35,727 nucleotides of DNA. It comes from Puniceicoccaceae bacterium. GTDB lineage: Bacteria; Verrucomicrobiota; Verrucomicrobiia; Opitutales; Coraliomargaritaceae. Positions within the stretch are counted from its first letter, which is position 1; each line of letters starts with the position of its first letter. Positions 22,629 through 30,879 of this stretch are shown here, piece by piece. The notes under the pieces are model-generated. The model was not told where the DNA came from. It searched no databases and saw only the letters and a program-made list of their open reading frames with translations. The stretch is from the NCBI GenBank assembly GCA_002729725.1, contig PBYS01000075.1, positions 1 to 35,727 on the forward strand, read 5' to 3'. Position numbers and translations under genes: made by a program.

Positions 22629-25118
22629 ATGAATACGCAATCGACTCCACAAACCAACACCAACTCTCCCCGCGTGCTCATCATTGGCGGTGTCGCAGGC
22701 GGCGCCTCCGCAGCGGCACGCCTCCGCCGCCTGGACGAGCAGGCTTCTATCACGATGATTGAGCGCGGCCCGGACGTCTCTTTTGCCAACTGTGGACTGC
22801 CCTATCACATCGGTCGCGAAATCGAAGAACGCGAAAAGCTCTCCCTGCAAACTCCGGAGACCTTGAAAGCGCAACTCGCGATCGATGTGCAAGCCCGCAC
22901 CGAAGCGCTCTCCATCGACCGCGCAGCCAAAACAGTGCGTGTCCGAAATCTGGATACACAAGCCGAAGAAACGCTCGCCTATGACAAATTGATCCTCTCC
23001 CCCGGCGCAGCTCCGCTAAGACCACCACTGGAAGGCATCGACCTACCGGGAATATACACCCTGCGCAATTTGCAAGACATGGATCGCATCAAAGCGGCGG
23101 CCGCATCCGCTCAAAGTGCGCTGGTCATCGGCGCAGGCTTTATCGGACTGGAAATGGCGGAACAATTGATTCACCTACAAAAGGACGTCACCTTGGTCGA
23201 ACTGGTCGAACAGGTGCTCCCACAAATGGATCCCGAAGTGGTTCGCCCTGTTGAGCAGGAACTAATGGATCACGGAGTCAAACTTCGCCTGGGCGACGGC
23301 ATCTCCGGCTTCAAAACTGCCGAAGGTGGCGGGCTGATCGCTCAACTAAACTCAGGACAAAGCATCGCAGCCGACCTCATCATCCTTTCCATCGGTGTCC
23401 GCCCCGAAAACCAACTGGCGAAAGACGCCGGACTGGAACTGGGCGCGCGCGGCCACATCAAGGCCACCCCATACATGCAGACTTCCGACCCCGACATCTA
23501 CGCAGTCGGCGATGCCAGTGAAACCATCGACCCGATACTCGGCGGCCCAACCGCCATCGCTCTGGGTGGACTGGCCAATCGACAAGGTCGCACCGCAGCC
23601 GACCACATCATCCTCGGCGACCAGGCCAAACCCTACCCTGGTTCGATCGGCACCTCGATCGTGCGGGTGTTCGATGTCGCAGCCGGCGTGACTGGTCACA
23701 GCGAAAAACGCCTCCAGCAAATGGAGATCGACTACCAAAAGACCATCGTCACCGACTTCAACCATGCCAGCTACTTCCCGGGCGCGACCCACCTCACTGT
23801 GAAATTACTCTGGGAAAAGTCGACCGGCCGCATTCTCGGCGGTCAGGCCAATGGCTTCGAAGGAGTGGACAAGCGTCTGGATGTATTGGCCACCGCCATC
23901 AAGGGGCAACTCACCGTCGACGAATTGGAACACCTCGAACTGGCCTACGCGCCTCCTTTCGGCGCAGCCAAAGATCCGCTCAACACAGCTGGATTTTCCG
24001 CCAACAATATCCGCAGCGGTCGCGTAAAGCCGATCTTCAGCCTACGCGAAGCCGCAGGTACCCAGCTGATCGATACGCGCCCGCCTGCAATGGCGCAGCT
24101 CAAACCGATCCCCGGTGCCCGCAACATTCCTTTCCCGGAATTACGCAGTCGTATCAGTGAACTGAATACAGGAAAACCAGTCACCACCATCTGCGCACTC
24201 GGCAAGATGAGTTACTTCGCAGCACGCATACTCGCGCAACACGGCTTCGACGTGCAGGCACATGTCGGCGGCTGGAAAGTCGAGGAGCAGCCACAAGCCC
24301 CCCAAGCCGACTCAGACAATTCCCCGGACAGCCGCTCCGCTAGCAACGAGCAAGCCGCAAGGCCCGCCTCCGAAGCAGCCGCGCAGGAAGTCATCCAACT
24401 GGATTGCACCGGCATGGCTTGCCCCGGTCCGATCCTGCGCGTCAAAGAAGCGGCTGCACTGCTAGAGGTCGGTCAGGTGCTGGAAGTGCGCGCCTCCGAT
24501 GCGGGCTTCAAAAACGATCTACCCGCCTTCTGCAAAGCCAATGGCTACGAGTGCCTGAGCGTTGCCAAAGACAAAGGCATTGTCACTGGCCGCCTTGCAC
24601 GCGGAGCGGCATGCCCGGTCGCCAGCGCCGCACCGGCCAAAGCGGCTAATGGCGCGACGATTGTGGTCTTTTCCGGCGAATTGGACAAAGCCATGGCCGC
24701 CTACGTCATCGCCAACGGAGCCGTAGCCATGGGCGGCAAGGCCACCCTCTTCTTCACTTTCTGGGGACTCAATGTCTTACGCAAAGACCCCGCGCCTCAA
24801 ATTGCCAACAAGAGTTTCATGGATAAAATGTTCGGCTGGATGCTCCCGCGCGGTGCCAACAAACTCCCGCTGTCTAAAATGCACATGGCCGGCCTCGGCA
24901 CTTGGATGATGAAAGACCGCATGGCCGGCAAAAGCTTGCCCAATCTCCCGGGACTCATGGAAGACGCCCGCAAAGCCGGCATTCGCCTGGTGGCCTGCAC
25001 CATGTCAATGGAAGCCATGGGCATCCGCGAAGAGGAGCTGATCGACGGAGTCGAGCTCGGCGGCGTCGCCGAATACCTGGGCGCCGCCTCCGAAACCAAT
25101 GCCAACCTGTTCATCTAA
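22629..25118 (+). CDS. CoA-disulfide reductase/rhodanese/TusA/DsrE fusion
   Basis: An 829-residue multidomain protein. Residues 1-450 are a flavin-dependent CoA-disulfide or polysulfide reductase (VLIIGGVAGGASAAARLRRL for FAD, active Cys55 in NCGLPYHIG, ALVIGAGFIGLEMAE for NADH). About 460-550 is a rhodanese domain with Cys522 (TTICALG). About 588-665 is a TusA/SirA domain with Cys598 in the CPGP motif (LDCTGMACPGPILRV). From about 675 a DsrE/DsrF-like domain has Cys790 (VACTMSMEAMG). The chain of thiols suggests sulfane-sulfur transfer between a reductase and carrier sites. Similar fusions are known. It follows the ArsR-type gene 39 bases later, and its stop overlaps the next start. Confidence 0.93.
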   Translation: MNTQSTPQTNTNSPRVLIIGGVAGGASAAARLRRLDEQASITMIERGPDVSFANCGLPYHIGREIEEREKLSLQTPETLKAQLAIDVQARTEALSIDRAAKTVRVRNLDTQAEETLAYDKLILSPGAAPLRPPLEGIDLPGIYTLRNLQDMDRIKAAAASAQSALVIGAGFIGLEMAEQLIHLQKDVTLVELVEQVLPQMDPEVVRPVEQELMDHGVKLRLGDGISGFKTAEGGGLIAQLNSGQSIAADLIILSIGVRPENQLAKDAGLELGARGHIKATPYMQTSDPDIYAVGDASETIDPILGGPTAIALGGLANRQGRTAADHIILGDQAKPYPGSIGTSIVRVFDVAAGVTGHSEKRLQQMEIDYQKTIVTDFNHASYFPGATHLTVKLLWEKSTGRILGGQANGFEGVDKRLDVLATAIKGQLTVDELEHLELAYAPPFGAAKDPLNTAGFSANNIRSGRVKPIFSLREAAGTQLIDTRPPAMAQLKPIPGARNIPFPELRSRISELNTGKPVTTICALGKMSYFAARILAQHGFDVQAHVGGWKVEEQPQAPQADSDNSPDSRSASNEQAARPASEAAAQEVIQLDCTGMACPGPILRVKEAAALLEVGQVLEVRASDAGFKNDLPAFCKANGYECLSVAKDKGIVTGRLARGAACPVASAAPAKAANGATIVVFSGELDKAMAAYVIANGAVAMGGKATLFFTFWGLNVLRKDPAPQIANKSFMDKMFGWMLPRGANKLPLSKMHMAGLGTWMMKDRMAGKSLPNLPGLMEDARKAGIRLVACTMSMEAMGIREEELIDGVELGGVAEYLGAASETNANLFI

Positions 25119-25708
25119 TGCAGCGCTCAGCCAAACAACGCCTCGCCCGTTCCCTCGCAGTCGTCGCCCTACTCGGGCTGACGGCCTGCGTGGAGAAGCC
25201 TGCGCAAACCACAGATGCCGAATACATCGAGCAAAGCCGCAGCACGGTGGCCGCACTCCAACAGCAGCTCTCCAGCAAGCTGATATCTACCATCCAGGCC
25301 GAGGGTGTGGTCGCCGCCATTCAGGTCTGCGCAAATGTAGCCCAACCGATGACAGGCGAAGTCAGCACAGCCACGGCCCAGCAGCAAATCAGCCGCACCG
25401 CCCTGCGCGTCCGCAACCCCGCCAACCAGTCCGACGCCCTCTCCGAGAGTATTCTACAAGACTGGCAAACCGCGATGACGGCCGACGGAACCGCGCCCGA
25501 ACCCGCCGTCAGTCACGAAGACGGTCACGTCATCGTGCACCACCCCATCCTTCTGCAAACAGGCTGCCTCGCCTGTCACGGCGATCCCGCCAGCATTGCA
25601 CCTGAAGTTGCCCAGAAAATCGCCCAACTCTACCCCGCCGACACCGCCACCGGCTTCGCCGTAGGCGAGCTCCGCGGCGCCTTCCGCGTGGTGTTTGAAC
25701 AAGAATAA
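25118..25708 (+). CDS. Tll0287-like (DUF3365) haem-c lipoprotein
   Basis: A 196-residue protein starting at ATG 25118, whose A is shared with the preceding stop (TAATG). It has a lipobox LLGLTAC (Cys24), so it should be a lipoprotein anchored in the periplasm. The body carries a haem c motif CLACH at 150-154 followed by GDP, preceded by VIVHHPILLQTG, plus Cys71 (VCANVAQP). This matches DUF3365/Tll0287-like single-haem proteins, some of which act in redox sensing. It is the last gene of the sulfur operon. The partner is unknown. Confidence 0.85.
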   Translation: MQRSAKQRLARSLAVVALLGLTACVEKPAQTTDAEYIEQSRSTVAALQQQLSSKLISTIQAEGVVAAIQVCANVAQPMTGEVSTATAQQQISRTALRVRNPANQSDALSESILQDWQTAMTADGTAPEPAVSHEDGHVIVHHPILLQTGCLACHGDPASIAPEVAQKIAQLYPADTATGFAVGELRGAFRVVFEQE

Positions 25709-25720
25709 ATCACAAAAAAC

Positions 25721-25747
25721 GTAGGGGCGCGACTTGTCACGCCCGCG
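25721..25747 (+). repeat. REP unit F
   Basis: GTAGGGGCGC, then GAC-TT-GTC, then ACGCCCGCG: a GTAG-headed hairpin in which GGGCG pairs with CGCCC around a C/A mismatch. It lies 12 bases after the DUF3365 gene stop. The GTCACGCCCGC half also starts the tandem array that follows. Confidence 0.75.
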
Positions 25748-25825
25748 TCATCCCAAGCCACGTCACGCCCGCGTCATCCCAAGCCACGTCACGCCCGCGT
25801 CAGCCCAAGCCACGTCACGCCCGCG
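25738..25825. repeat. 26-bp tandem repeat array derived from the REP unit
   Basis: Three copies of a 26-bp unit (CACGCCCGCGTCATCCCAAG plus CCACGT) run from 25738 to 25815, with one T-to-G change in the third, and the next 10 bases begin a fourth. The unit contains the 3' half of REP unit F. Array growth by slippage is likely. Its spacing does not suggest regulatory phasing. Confidence 0.85.
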
Positions 25826-25835
25826 CCCCTCAACC

Positions 25836-25868
25836 TTGACTTCTGCCCGTAATAACATTTGTTATTAC
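25836..25868 (+). promoter_or_regulatory. Antitoxin-doc promoter and operator
   Basis: TTGACT (25836-25841) and TGTTAT (25860-25865) are 18 bases apart. The perfect inverted repeat GTAATAAC-N4-GTTATTAC (25849-25868) spans the -10 and ends two bases before the ATG at 25871. It resembles the mazE operator (GTAATTAC arms), and both modules use AbrB-type antitoxins. Autoregulation and a leaderless mRNA are expected. Confidence 0.65.
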
Positions 25869-25870
25869 AC

Positions 25871-26101
25871 ATGGCTATCGAAACAAAAGTTCGCAAAATC
25901 GGCAACTCTCTCGGCATCGTTCTGCCCAAGGAAGCGCTACAGACACTCAAAGTGGAAGAAGGTGCGACGGTGTATTTAACCGAAGCCCCCAATTGTTCCC
26001 TCAACATCAATCCTGAACGGCCCGGCTTTGAGGAACAGATGCAGATCGCCGAAAGCCTCATGCAGCGCTATCGCAACACCTTTCGCGAACTCGCTAAATG
26101 A
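25871..26101 (+). CDS. AbrB/MazE-type antitoxin of a doc module
   Basis: A 76-residue protein beginning MAIETKVRKIGNSLGIVLPK, the AbrB swapped-hairpin DNA-binding domain. The C-terminal half (PGFEEQMQIAESLMQRYRNT) is the helical segment expected to cover the Doc active site. An earlier in-frame codon at 25859 lies within the operator, so the ATG at 25871 is the better start. The stop overlaps the doc start by 4 bases (ATGA). The usual Phd partner of Doc is replaced by an AbrB-type protein, a known alternative. Confidence 0.88.
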   Translation: MAIETKVRKIGNSLGIVLPKEALQTLKVEEGATVYLTEAPNCSLNINPERPGFEEQMQIAESLMQRYRNTFRELAK

Positions 26102-26487
26102 AGAAACCATTTTGGATCAAAAAAACGACCTGTCTGGCATTCCACTCCGCTCTGGTCGCCCGCTTCGGTGGGACCGACGGAATGCGAGATGAAGGTCGAC
26201 TGGATAATGCCCTGGATAAACCTAGGAATTTATTCCACTACGATCAACCCACGCACTTCGAACTCGCCGCTGCCTATGCTGCCGGAATCGTAAAAGGGCA
26301 CCCATTTCTGGACGGTAACAAACGCTCTGGGCTGATGACAGCTGCCGTCTTTTTAGAAATGAACGGCTACGAGTTTTTGCCCAGCGAAGAAGATGCTGCC
26401 CTCCAGACCTTAGCACTTGCCGATTTAAGGTTAACCGAAAGCGAGTTCGCCGACTGGCTGGCTTTTGTCTGTAAGCCACAGGCATAA
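26098..26487 (+). CDS. doc: Doc (death-on-curing) Fic-family toxin
   Basis: A 129-residue protein with the Fic core HPFLDGNKRSG at residues 68-78 (catalytic His68, phosphate-binding GNKR) and the N-terminal LVARFGGTDGMRDEGRLDNA helix pattern of Doc proteins. Doc phosphorylates EF-Tu (Thr382 in E. coli), halting translation. The C-terminus (ADLRLTESEFADWLAF) is typical. It is coupled to the antitoxin gene. All motif residues are present. Confidence 0.92.
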   Translation: MKKPFWIKKTTCLAFHSALVARFGGTDGMRDEGRLDNALDKPRNLFHYDQPTHFELAAAYAAGIVKGHPFLDGNKRSGLMTAAVFLEMNGYEFLPSEEDAALQTLALADLRLTESEFADWLAFVCKPQA

Positions 26488-26586
26488 GAAACCCTCCCCC
26501 GATCCAAGCCATATTTGACTGGAGCAAACCCGACGATTCGCTAGAGTCCGCACATCACCTCTGTTTTTGAATGAAGGAATTATAAT

Positions 26587-27012
26587 ATGAAAACTCTAAC
26601 ATTTTGGACCCTCGCACTTTTTGCAGTCTTGTTTACGAGCTGCAGCACCCCCCAAAGCCAACGTATCTCGCAAAACCAGGCAACTTTCGACACCTACACG
26701 CCCGGTGAACGGCAAATGATTCGCACGCAACAAATCGCCGTCGGCTTCGACCAAGACATGGTACGTATGTCCTGGGGCGATCCAACACATGAAAAAACCG
26801 TCAGCTCAGCAACCGGCAAACAGATCGTGTGGGAATACCGTCAAATCAAACCGAGCATGGGCATTAGCCTCGGCGGTGGTGTCGGCTCCCGCGGCAGCGG
26901 CGTGGGCATCGGCACTGGCGTAAATGTAAACCCAAACAATACCAAGCTTCTCAAGCGCGTCGTCTTCGACCGCCAGACTGGAAAAGTCAGCACCTTCGAA
27001 TCTTACAACTAA
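26587..27012 (+). CDS. Outer-membrane-type lipoprotein, unknown
   Basis: A 141-residue lipoprotein with a clean signal and lipobox (FTSC, Cys19). A segment VGFDQDMVRMSWGDPTHEKT followed by GKQIVWEYRQ resembles the small SmpA/OmlA-like fold in which a GxP turn and a W.Y strand recur. A glycine-rich loop (GGGVGSRGSGVGIGTG) then leads to KRVVFDRQTGKVSTFE. An AAGGA Shine-Dalgarno precedes the ATG at 26587. It is the first gene before nadC. The function is unknown. Confidence 0.75.
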   Translation: MKTLTFWTLALFAVLFTSCSTPQSQRISQNQATFDTYTPGERQMIRTQQIAVGFDQDMVRMSWGDPTHEKTVSSATGKQIVWEYRQIKPSMGISLGGGVGSRGSGVGIGTGVNVNPNNTKLLKRVVFDRQTGKVSTFESYN

Positions 27013-27027
27013 TTTAGCACACACTGC

Positions 27028-27963
27028 ATGAGCCATAACGCCCGCTACTCAAAAGAAACCTTTAAGACCCGCCTCACATGGCAGGATCTGGACCCCGACT
27101 ACCTGCGACAACTGGTCGGCCTCGCCAAGATCGAAGACCTCGCCGGCGCCGGGCTGGCACACCGCCCGGAACGCCTCGGCGATGTCACCACCGCACTCAT
27201 GCCGGAAGGTGCCAGTGGACGCGCGCAACTGACGGCACGCGAACCGCTGGTAGTCTGCGGTCTCGGCCTGATACAAGCAGTGCTCGATAGCTATGGTCAG
27301 GACTACAGCTTCGAAGCACAATCGCAGGATGGCGACTTTCTGGACCAAGGCCAAATTATCGGCATCCTGAGCGGCAGTTCCAGCGCATTGCTCCAGGCAG
27401 AACGCGTCATTCTCAATTTCCTACAGCACCTCAGCGGCATCGCCACCGAGGCCCGCCTCTATGTCGATGCACTCGGCCCCAGTGAGACTGCGCTGCTCGA
27501 CACGCGCAAGACCTTGCCCGGCTATCGGGTGCTGCAAAAATATGCCTTCGCTTGCGGCGGCGGCTATAACCACCGCATCGGCCTCTTCGATCGCGTCATG
27601 CTCAAAGATAACCACCTCGCCGTCGCCGGCGCTACCGGTGGCAACCGCCTGACCGAAACCGTCGCGCTCGCAGTCAACACCTGCGAATACCTCGCCATCG
27701 AAGTGGAAGTGGACTCACTGGAGCAAATCCCCCCAGTCGTCGAAGCGGGCGCCGATATCATTCTACTGGATAATTTCTCCCCCGAGGAACTGAAGCAAGC
27801 CGTCGAGATCATCGATGGCCGCGCCTGCACCGAAGCCAGCGGCGGCATTACCCTAAACTCACTCCCCGCGCTCAATGACCTCGGCCTCGATTTCATCTCG
27901 ACGGGCGCACCCATTCATCAAAGCACTTGGAAAGACATCGGGCTGGACTGGCTCACAGATTAA
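27028..27963 (+). CDS. nadC: Nicotinate-nucleotide pyrophosphorylase (carboxylating)
   Basis: A 311-residue quinolinate phosphoribosyltransferase, converting quinolinate and PRPP to nicotinate mononucleotide in NAD synthesis. Motifs: [16 protein letters not shown] (R126), [38 protein letters not shown] (H182, R183, K193), [19 protein letters not shown] and ASGGI. The birA ATG lies one base after the stop, so they are co-transcribed. nadA and nadB are not in this window. The length and motifs are normal. Confidence 0.96.
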   Translation: MSHNARYSKETFKTRLTWQDLDPDYLRQLVGLAKIEDLAGAGLAHRPERLGDVTTALMPEGASGRAQLTAREPLVVCGLGLIQAVLDSYGQDYSFEAQSQDGDFLDQGQIIGILSGSSSALLQAERVILNFLQHLSGIATEARLYVDALGPSETALLDTRKTLPGYRVLQKYAFACGGGYNHRIGLFDRVMLKDNHLAVAGATGGNRLTETVALAVNTCEYLAIEVEVDSLEQIPPVVEAGADIILLDNFSPEELKQAVEIIDGRACTEASGGITLNSLPALNDLGLDFISTGAPIHQSTWKDIGLDWLTD

Positions 27964-27964
27964 C

Positions 27965-28981
27965 ATGTCGGAAAACGAATACCGCCAAATACAGCCGAGT
28001 CAGGACGCCCTGATTATTCTCAAAGCCCTGCTTGCCACCCCGGATACCTTCGTCTCCGGCAGCCTGCTCGCAGAGCAACTCGGCATGTCACGCCCCGCCA
28101 TTCATGGTAAATTAGATAAACTGCGCGAGCAGGGCTTCGAGTTTGAAGCCATCCGCAACAAGGGCTACCGCCTAGTCAAAGAGCCCGAAGTCCTGCACCC
28201 GGATCTGCTGCGCTACTACACCCAACTCAACGGATCTAAGCTCGAAGTGCTCTATTTCCCCGTCATCGACAGCACCAACAGCGAAGCGGAACGCCAACTC
28301 TCGCATCGTCGCAAAAGCCCCTTCGCCATCGCTTCCAGTTGCCAAACCAAAGGCCGTGGACGCCTCGGGCGCGAGTGGCACAGCGCCACCGCCGACAACC
28401 TCTACCTCTCGGTCGGGTTTGAACCCAACATTCCACCACAGGCACTACAACACTTCACCCTCTGGGCCGGCATCCACATCTGCCGCGCCCTGCAAAGCCT
28501 GACACCAAATGCGGCCCTAAAAATCAAATGGCCCAACGATCTGCACTGCGATGGTCGCAAATTCGCGGGCATGCTCACCGAAGCTAAAATGGACGCCGAC
28601 AGCCTGCGTAGCATTATCTTCGGCATCGGCCTCAACGTGAATAGTAATCCGACAAAATACCCCAGCGAACTGCGTAAATCGGCCACCAGTCTCTACGCCG
28701 TCGGAGGCAAAGAGCTTTCGATGAATCAAGTCGCAGCCAAGGTGATCACCGCCATACAGACTGCCTACGACACCTGCATCCTCGACAACGGCTCCGAGAG
28801 CTTAGTCGAAGCCTGGGCACCACTCAGCTCACTCTCAGGAAAAACCGTTACCGCGATCATGAATAACCAAGAGATCACCGGCACCGCCAGCGGCATCGAC
28901 GAAACGGGCGCCCTCATCCTCATCGCCGCCGACGGCAGCGTGCAAAAAGTTCGCGCCGGAGACGTCACTTTAAAAAAGTAG
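27965..28981 (+). CDS. birA: Biotin-[acetyl-CoA-carboxylase] ligase / repressor
   Basis: A 338-residue bifunctional BirA. The N-terminal winged helix (residues 12-70: [20 protein letters not shown]) would bind DNA. The catalytic domain has [20 protein letters not shown] (residues 129-140, biotinyl-AMP loop), [18 protein letters not shown] and [10 protein letters not shown], and the C-terminal SH3-like domain ends [10 protein letters not shown]. It biotinylates acetyl-CoA carboxylase BCCP. The ATG at 27965 follows nadC. The TAG stop (28979-28981) is supplied by the GTAG head of a REP unit. Confidence 0.95.
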   Translation: MSENEYRQIQPSQDALIILKALLATPDTFVSGSLLAEQLGMSRPAIHGKLDKLREQGFEFEAIRNKGYRLVKEPEVLHPDLLRYYTQLNGSKLEVLYFPVIDSTNSEAERQLSHRRKSPFAIASSCQTKGRGRLGREWHSATADNLYLSVGFEPNIPPQALQHFTLWAGIHICRALQSLTPNAALKIKWPNDLHCDGRKFAGMLTEAKMDADSLRSIIFGIGLNVNSNPTKYPSELRKSATSLYAVGGKELSMNQVAAKVITAIQTAYDTCILDNGSESLVEAWAPLSSLSGKTVTAIMNNQEITGTASGIDETGALILIAADGSVQKVRAGDVTLKK

Positions 28982-29023
28982 GGGCGCGACTCGTCACGCC
29001 CGCGTTGTGATGGCCACCCCTAC
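28978..29023. repeat. Compact REP doublet G overlapping the birA stop
   Basis: The left unit is GTAGGGGCGC, then GAC-TC-GTC, then ACGCCCGCG. The right unit on the minus strand from 29023 is GTAGGGGTGGCCATCAC. The heads are 46 bases apart with almost no spacer. The birA stop TAG at 28979-28981 is the TAG of the left head. Confidence 0.7.
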
Positions 29024-29047
29024 CTTCTGACTTTAAAACACTCCACC

Positions 29048-29815
29048 ATGAAAACCCTTAGCATCGACGTCGGTAACACCAGCACCCACTACGGGCTGGT
29101 CGCAGGCCAATCTGTTCAACTCACCGGTCACTTTCCCACCGCAGAATTCCGCCACGCGCCCTCTCCGGCCTTCGCGCAAAAACTGGCCCCACTGCTCGCA
29201 GAAGCAGACAGCATTTCCTTCTGCTCCGTAGTGCCCGACATCAACGATAACCTCCGCGCCAGCCTCGCCGAGTGCCAACAACCGATCTTCCACCTCACCT
29301 GTGACAGCTGCGCGGGCCTGGAACTGGTCTACCCCAAACCACACGAAATCGGTCAAGACCGCATCGCCAACGCCATCGCCGCTCAGGAATTTTACGGCAT
29401 CCCCGCCATCGTCATCGATATGGGCACCGCCGTCACCTTCGACATCGTCAGCAGCCAAGGCTACGAAGGCGGCATCATCGCCCCCGGCCTCGCTGTAATG
29501 ACACGCTACCTACACGAACAAACCGCACTGCTCCCCGAACTCAGTGCCGAAGACCTGCTTAACGTCGAAGGCGCTATCGGTAAGTCCACCGTCCACGCCA
29601 TGAAACTCGGCGTCGCCGTCGGCTTTTCCGGCATGATCGATGCATTGCTACTCAAAGTGACCAATGAACTGCAAAAGCGCGGTGAGCCCAAACCGGTCGT
29701 CCTCTCCACAGGTGGCAGCATCGCCAACTTAACCAAAGACTGGGCCCACAAAAGCCTCTTCGTCGGCGACCTCACGCTGATGGGCCTCGCCGTCGCCGCT
29801 AAACGCCAACTCTAA
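29048..29815 (+). CDS. coaX: Type III pantothenate kinase
   Basis: A 255-residue ASKHA-fold kinase that phosphorylates pantothenate in coenzyme A synthesis. Motifs: [13 protein letters not shown] (phosphate 1, Asp7), [34 protein letters not shown] with the catalytic Asp, [11 protein letters not shown], and [12 protein letters not shown]. No monovalent-cation site can be judged from sequence alone. It follows birA after the REP doublet with 66 bases between coding regions. The start at 29048 is fixed by the N-terminal motif. Confidence 0.96.
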   Translation: MKTLSIDVGNTSTHYGLVAGQSVQLTGHFPTAEFRHAPSPAFAQKLAPLLAEADSISFCSVVPDINDNLRASLAECQQPIFHLTCDSCAGLELVYPKPHEIGQDRIANAIAAQEFYGIPAIVIDMGTAVTFDIVSSQGYEGGIIAPGLAVMTRYLHEQTALLPELSAEDLLNVEGAIGKSTVHAMKLGVAVGFSGMIDALLLKVTNELQKRGEPKPVVLSTGGSIANLTKDWAHKSLFVGDLTLMGLAVAAKRQL

Positions 29816-29912
29816 GCCGCACGACGCAATCAGACACTCTCAGCCCTGAAACATAGTACACCAATCGCACAAAGCATTTGATCTGACGCAGACCCTAGCT
29901 ACCTTGCGCGTC

Positions 29913-30794
29913 ATGAAAAATCAAAAAATCGGATTCGTCGGCCTAGGCCGCATGGGCGGCAACATGGCTCGCTGCCTCAATGACAAAGGCTACAAAGTCA
30001 CCGCGCTCTATGACATCAACGAAAATGTCGCCACCGAGCTCGCCCAAGAAATCGACGCGACCGCGTATCAAACGCTCGCCGAAGTCACCGCCCATGCGGA
30101 CATCATTCTGACCGTCGTCACCAACGATGCCGCAATGGACGCCATATTTTTCGGCGAAGACAACCTCCTCACCGGCGCCAAAGGACGCACCTTCATCAAC
30201 TGCGCCACCCTCACCCCCGCCCTGCATGGCAAGCTCGAAGCCAACGCCGCACAAGTCGGTGCCAAATGCCTCGAAGCCTGCATGGCCTCCAGCATCCCAC
30301 AGGCACGCAAGGGCGAACTCTTCCTCATGGTCGGTGGTGATGAAACCGAATTCAAAGCCAACAAAGCACTGCTCGACGACCTCAGCAAAGCGCTCCACTA
30401 CGTCGGCCCCGCCGGTAAAGCCTCCGAGGTCAAAGCACTCGTCAACATGGTCATGAACATCAACACCGCCGCCCTCGCCGAAGGCCTCGGCATCGGTGAC
30501 GCCCTCGGCCTCGACCTCAAAATGCTCTGCGATATCTTTAGCCAGACCGGCGCCAACTCACGCGTGCTCGAGACCGATGCCGAAGACATGATTCTCCGCG
30601 ATCACGACTGCTACTTCTCCGCCGCACACGCCGCCAAAGACTCCGGCATCGCACTCGGCCTCGCCGCCAATGCCGGCATCAACGCCCCCCTCGCGCAAGC
30701 CACCTTCGAGCAATACACCAAGCTCACCGAAATGGGCAAAGGCGAACTCGACAAGTCCGGCATCGCCGAACTCACCTTCAAAGGCCGCATCTAA
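29913..30794 (+). CDS. Beta-hydroxyacid dehydrogenase-family oxidoreductase
   Basis: A 293-residue NAD(P)-dependent enzyme of the 3-hydroxyisobutyrate dehydrogenase/glyoxylate reductase family. The Rossmann motif GFVGLGRMGGNMA (7-19) and the catalytic lysine (Lys174 in EVKALVNMVMNINTAALAEG) are present. The substrate loop usually DxPVSGG reads EACMASSIPQARKGELFLMV (121-140), an unusual variant, so the substrate cannot be named. The ATG at 29913 is preferred over an upstream in-frame codon at 29904. The REP unit at 30801 follows the stop. Confidence 0.88.
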   Translation: MKNQKIGFVGLGRMGGNMARCLNDKGYKVTALYDINENVATELAQEIDATAYQTLAEVTAHADIILTVVTNDAAMDAIFFGEDNLLTGAKGRTFINCATLTPALHGKLEANAAQVGAKCLEACMASSIPQARKGELFLMVGGDETEFKANKALLDDLSKALHYVGPAGKASEVKALVNMVMNINTAALAEGLGIGDALGLDLKMLCDIFSQTGANSRVLETDAEDMILRDHDCYFSAAHAAKDSGIALGLAANAGINAPLAQATFEQYTKLTEMGKGELDKSGIAELTFKGRI

Positions 30795-30800
30795 AAAAAC

Positions 30801-30826
30801 GTAGGGGCGCCATTTATGACGCCCGC
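30801..30826 (+). repeat. REP unit H
   Basis: GTAGGGGCGC, then CAT-TT-ATG, then ACGCCCGC. It has the same architecture as unit F, but the apical triplet pair GAC/GTC is replaced by CAT/ATG, a compensatory change. It lies 6 bases after the dehydrogenase stop. No inverted partner was found. Confidence 0.7.
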
Positions 30827-30879
30827 CGAAGCTAAGCCCAAAATTAAGCCTGCTCAAAAAGCCCGCATTTAGACTGCCA

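Noticed and set aside
25738..25825. Tandem 26-bp repeats as a CRISPR array
   Set aside because: The copies are directly adjacent with no spacers, and no cas gene is present. They derive from the neighbouring REP unit.
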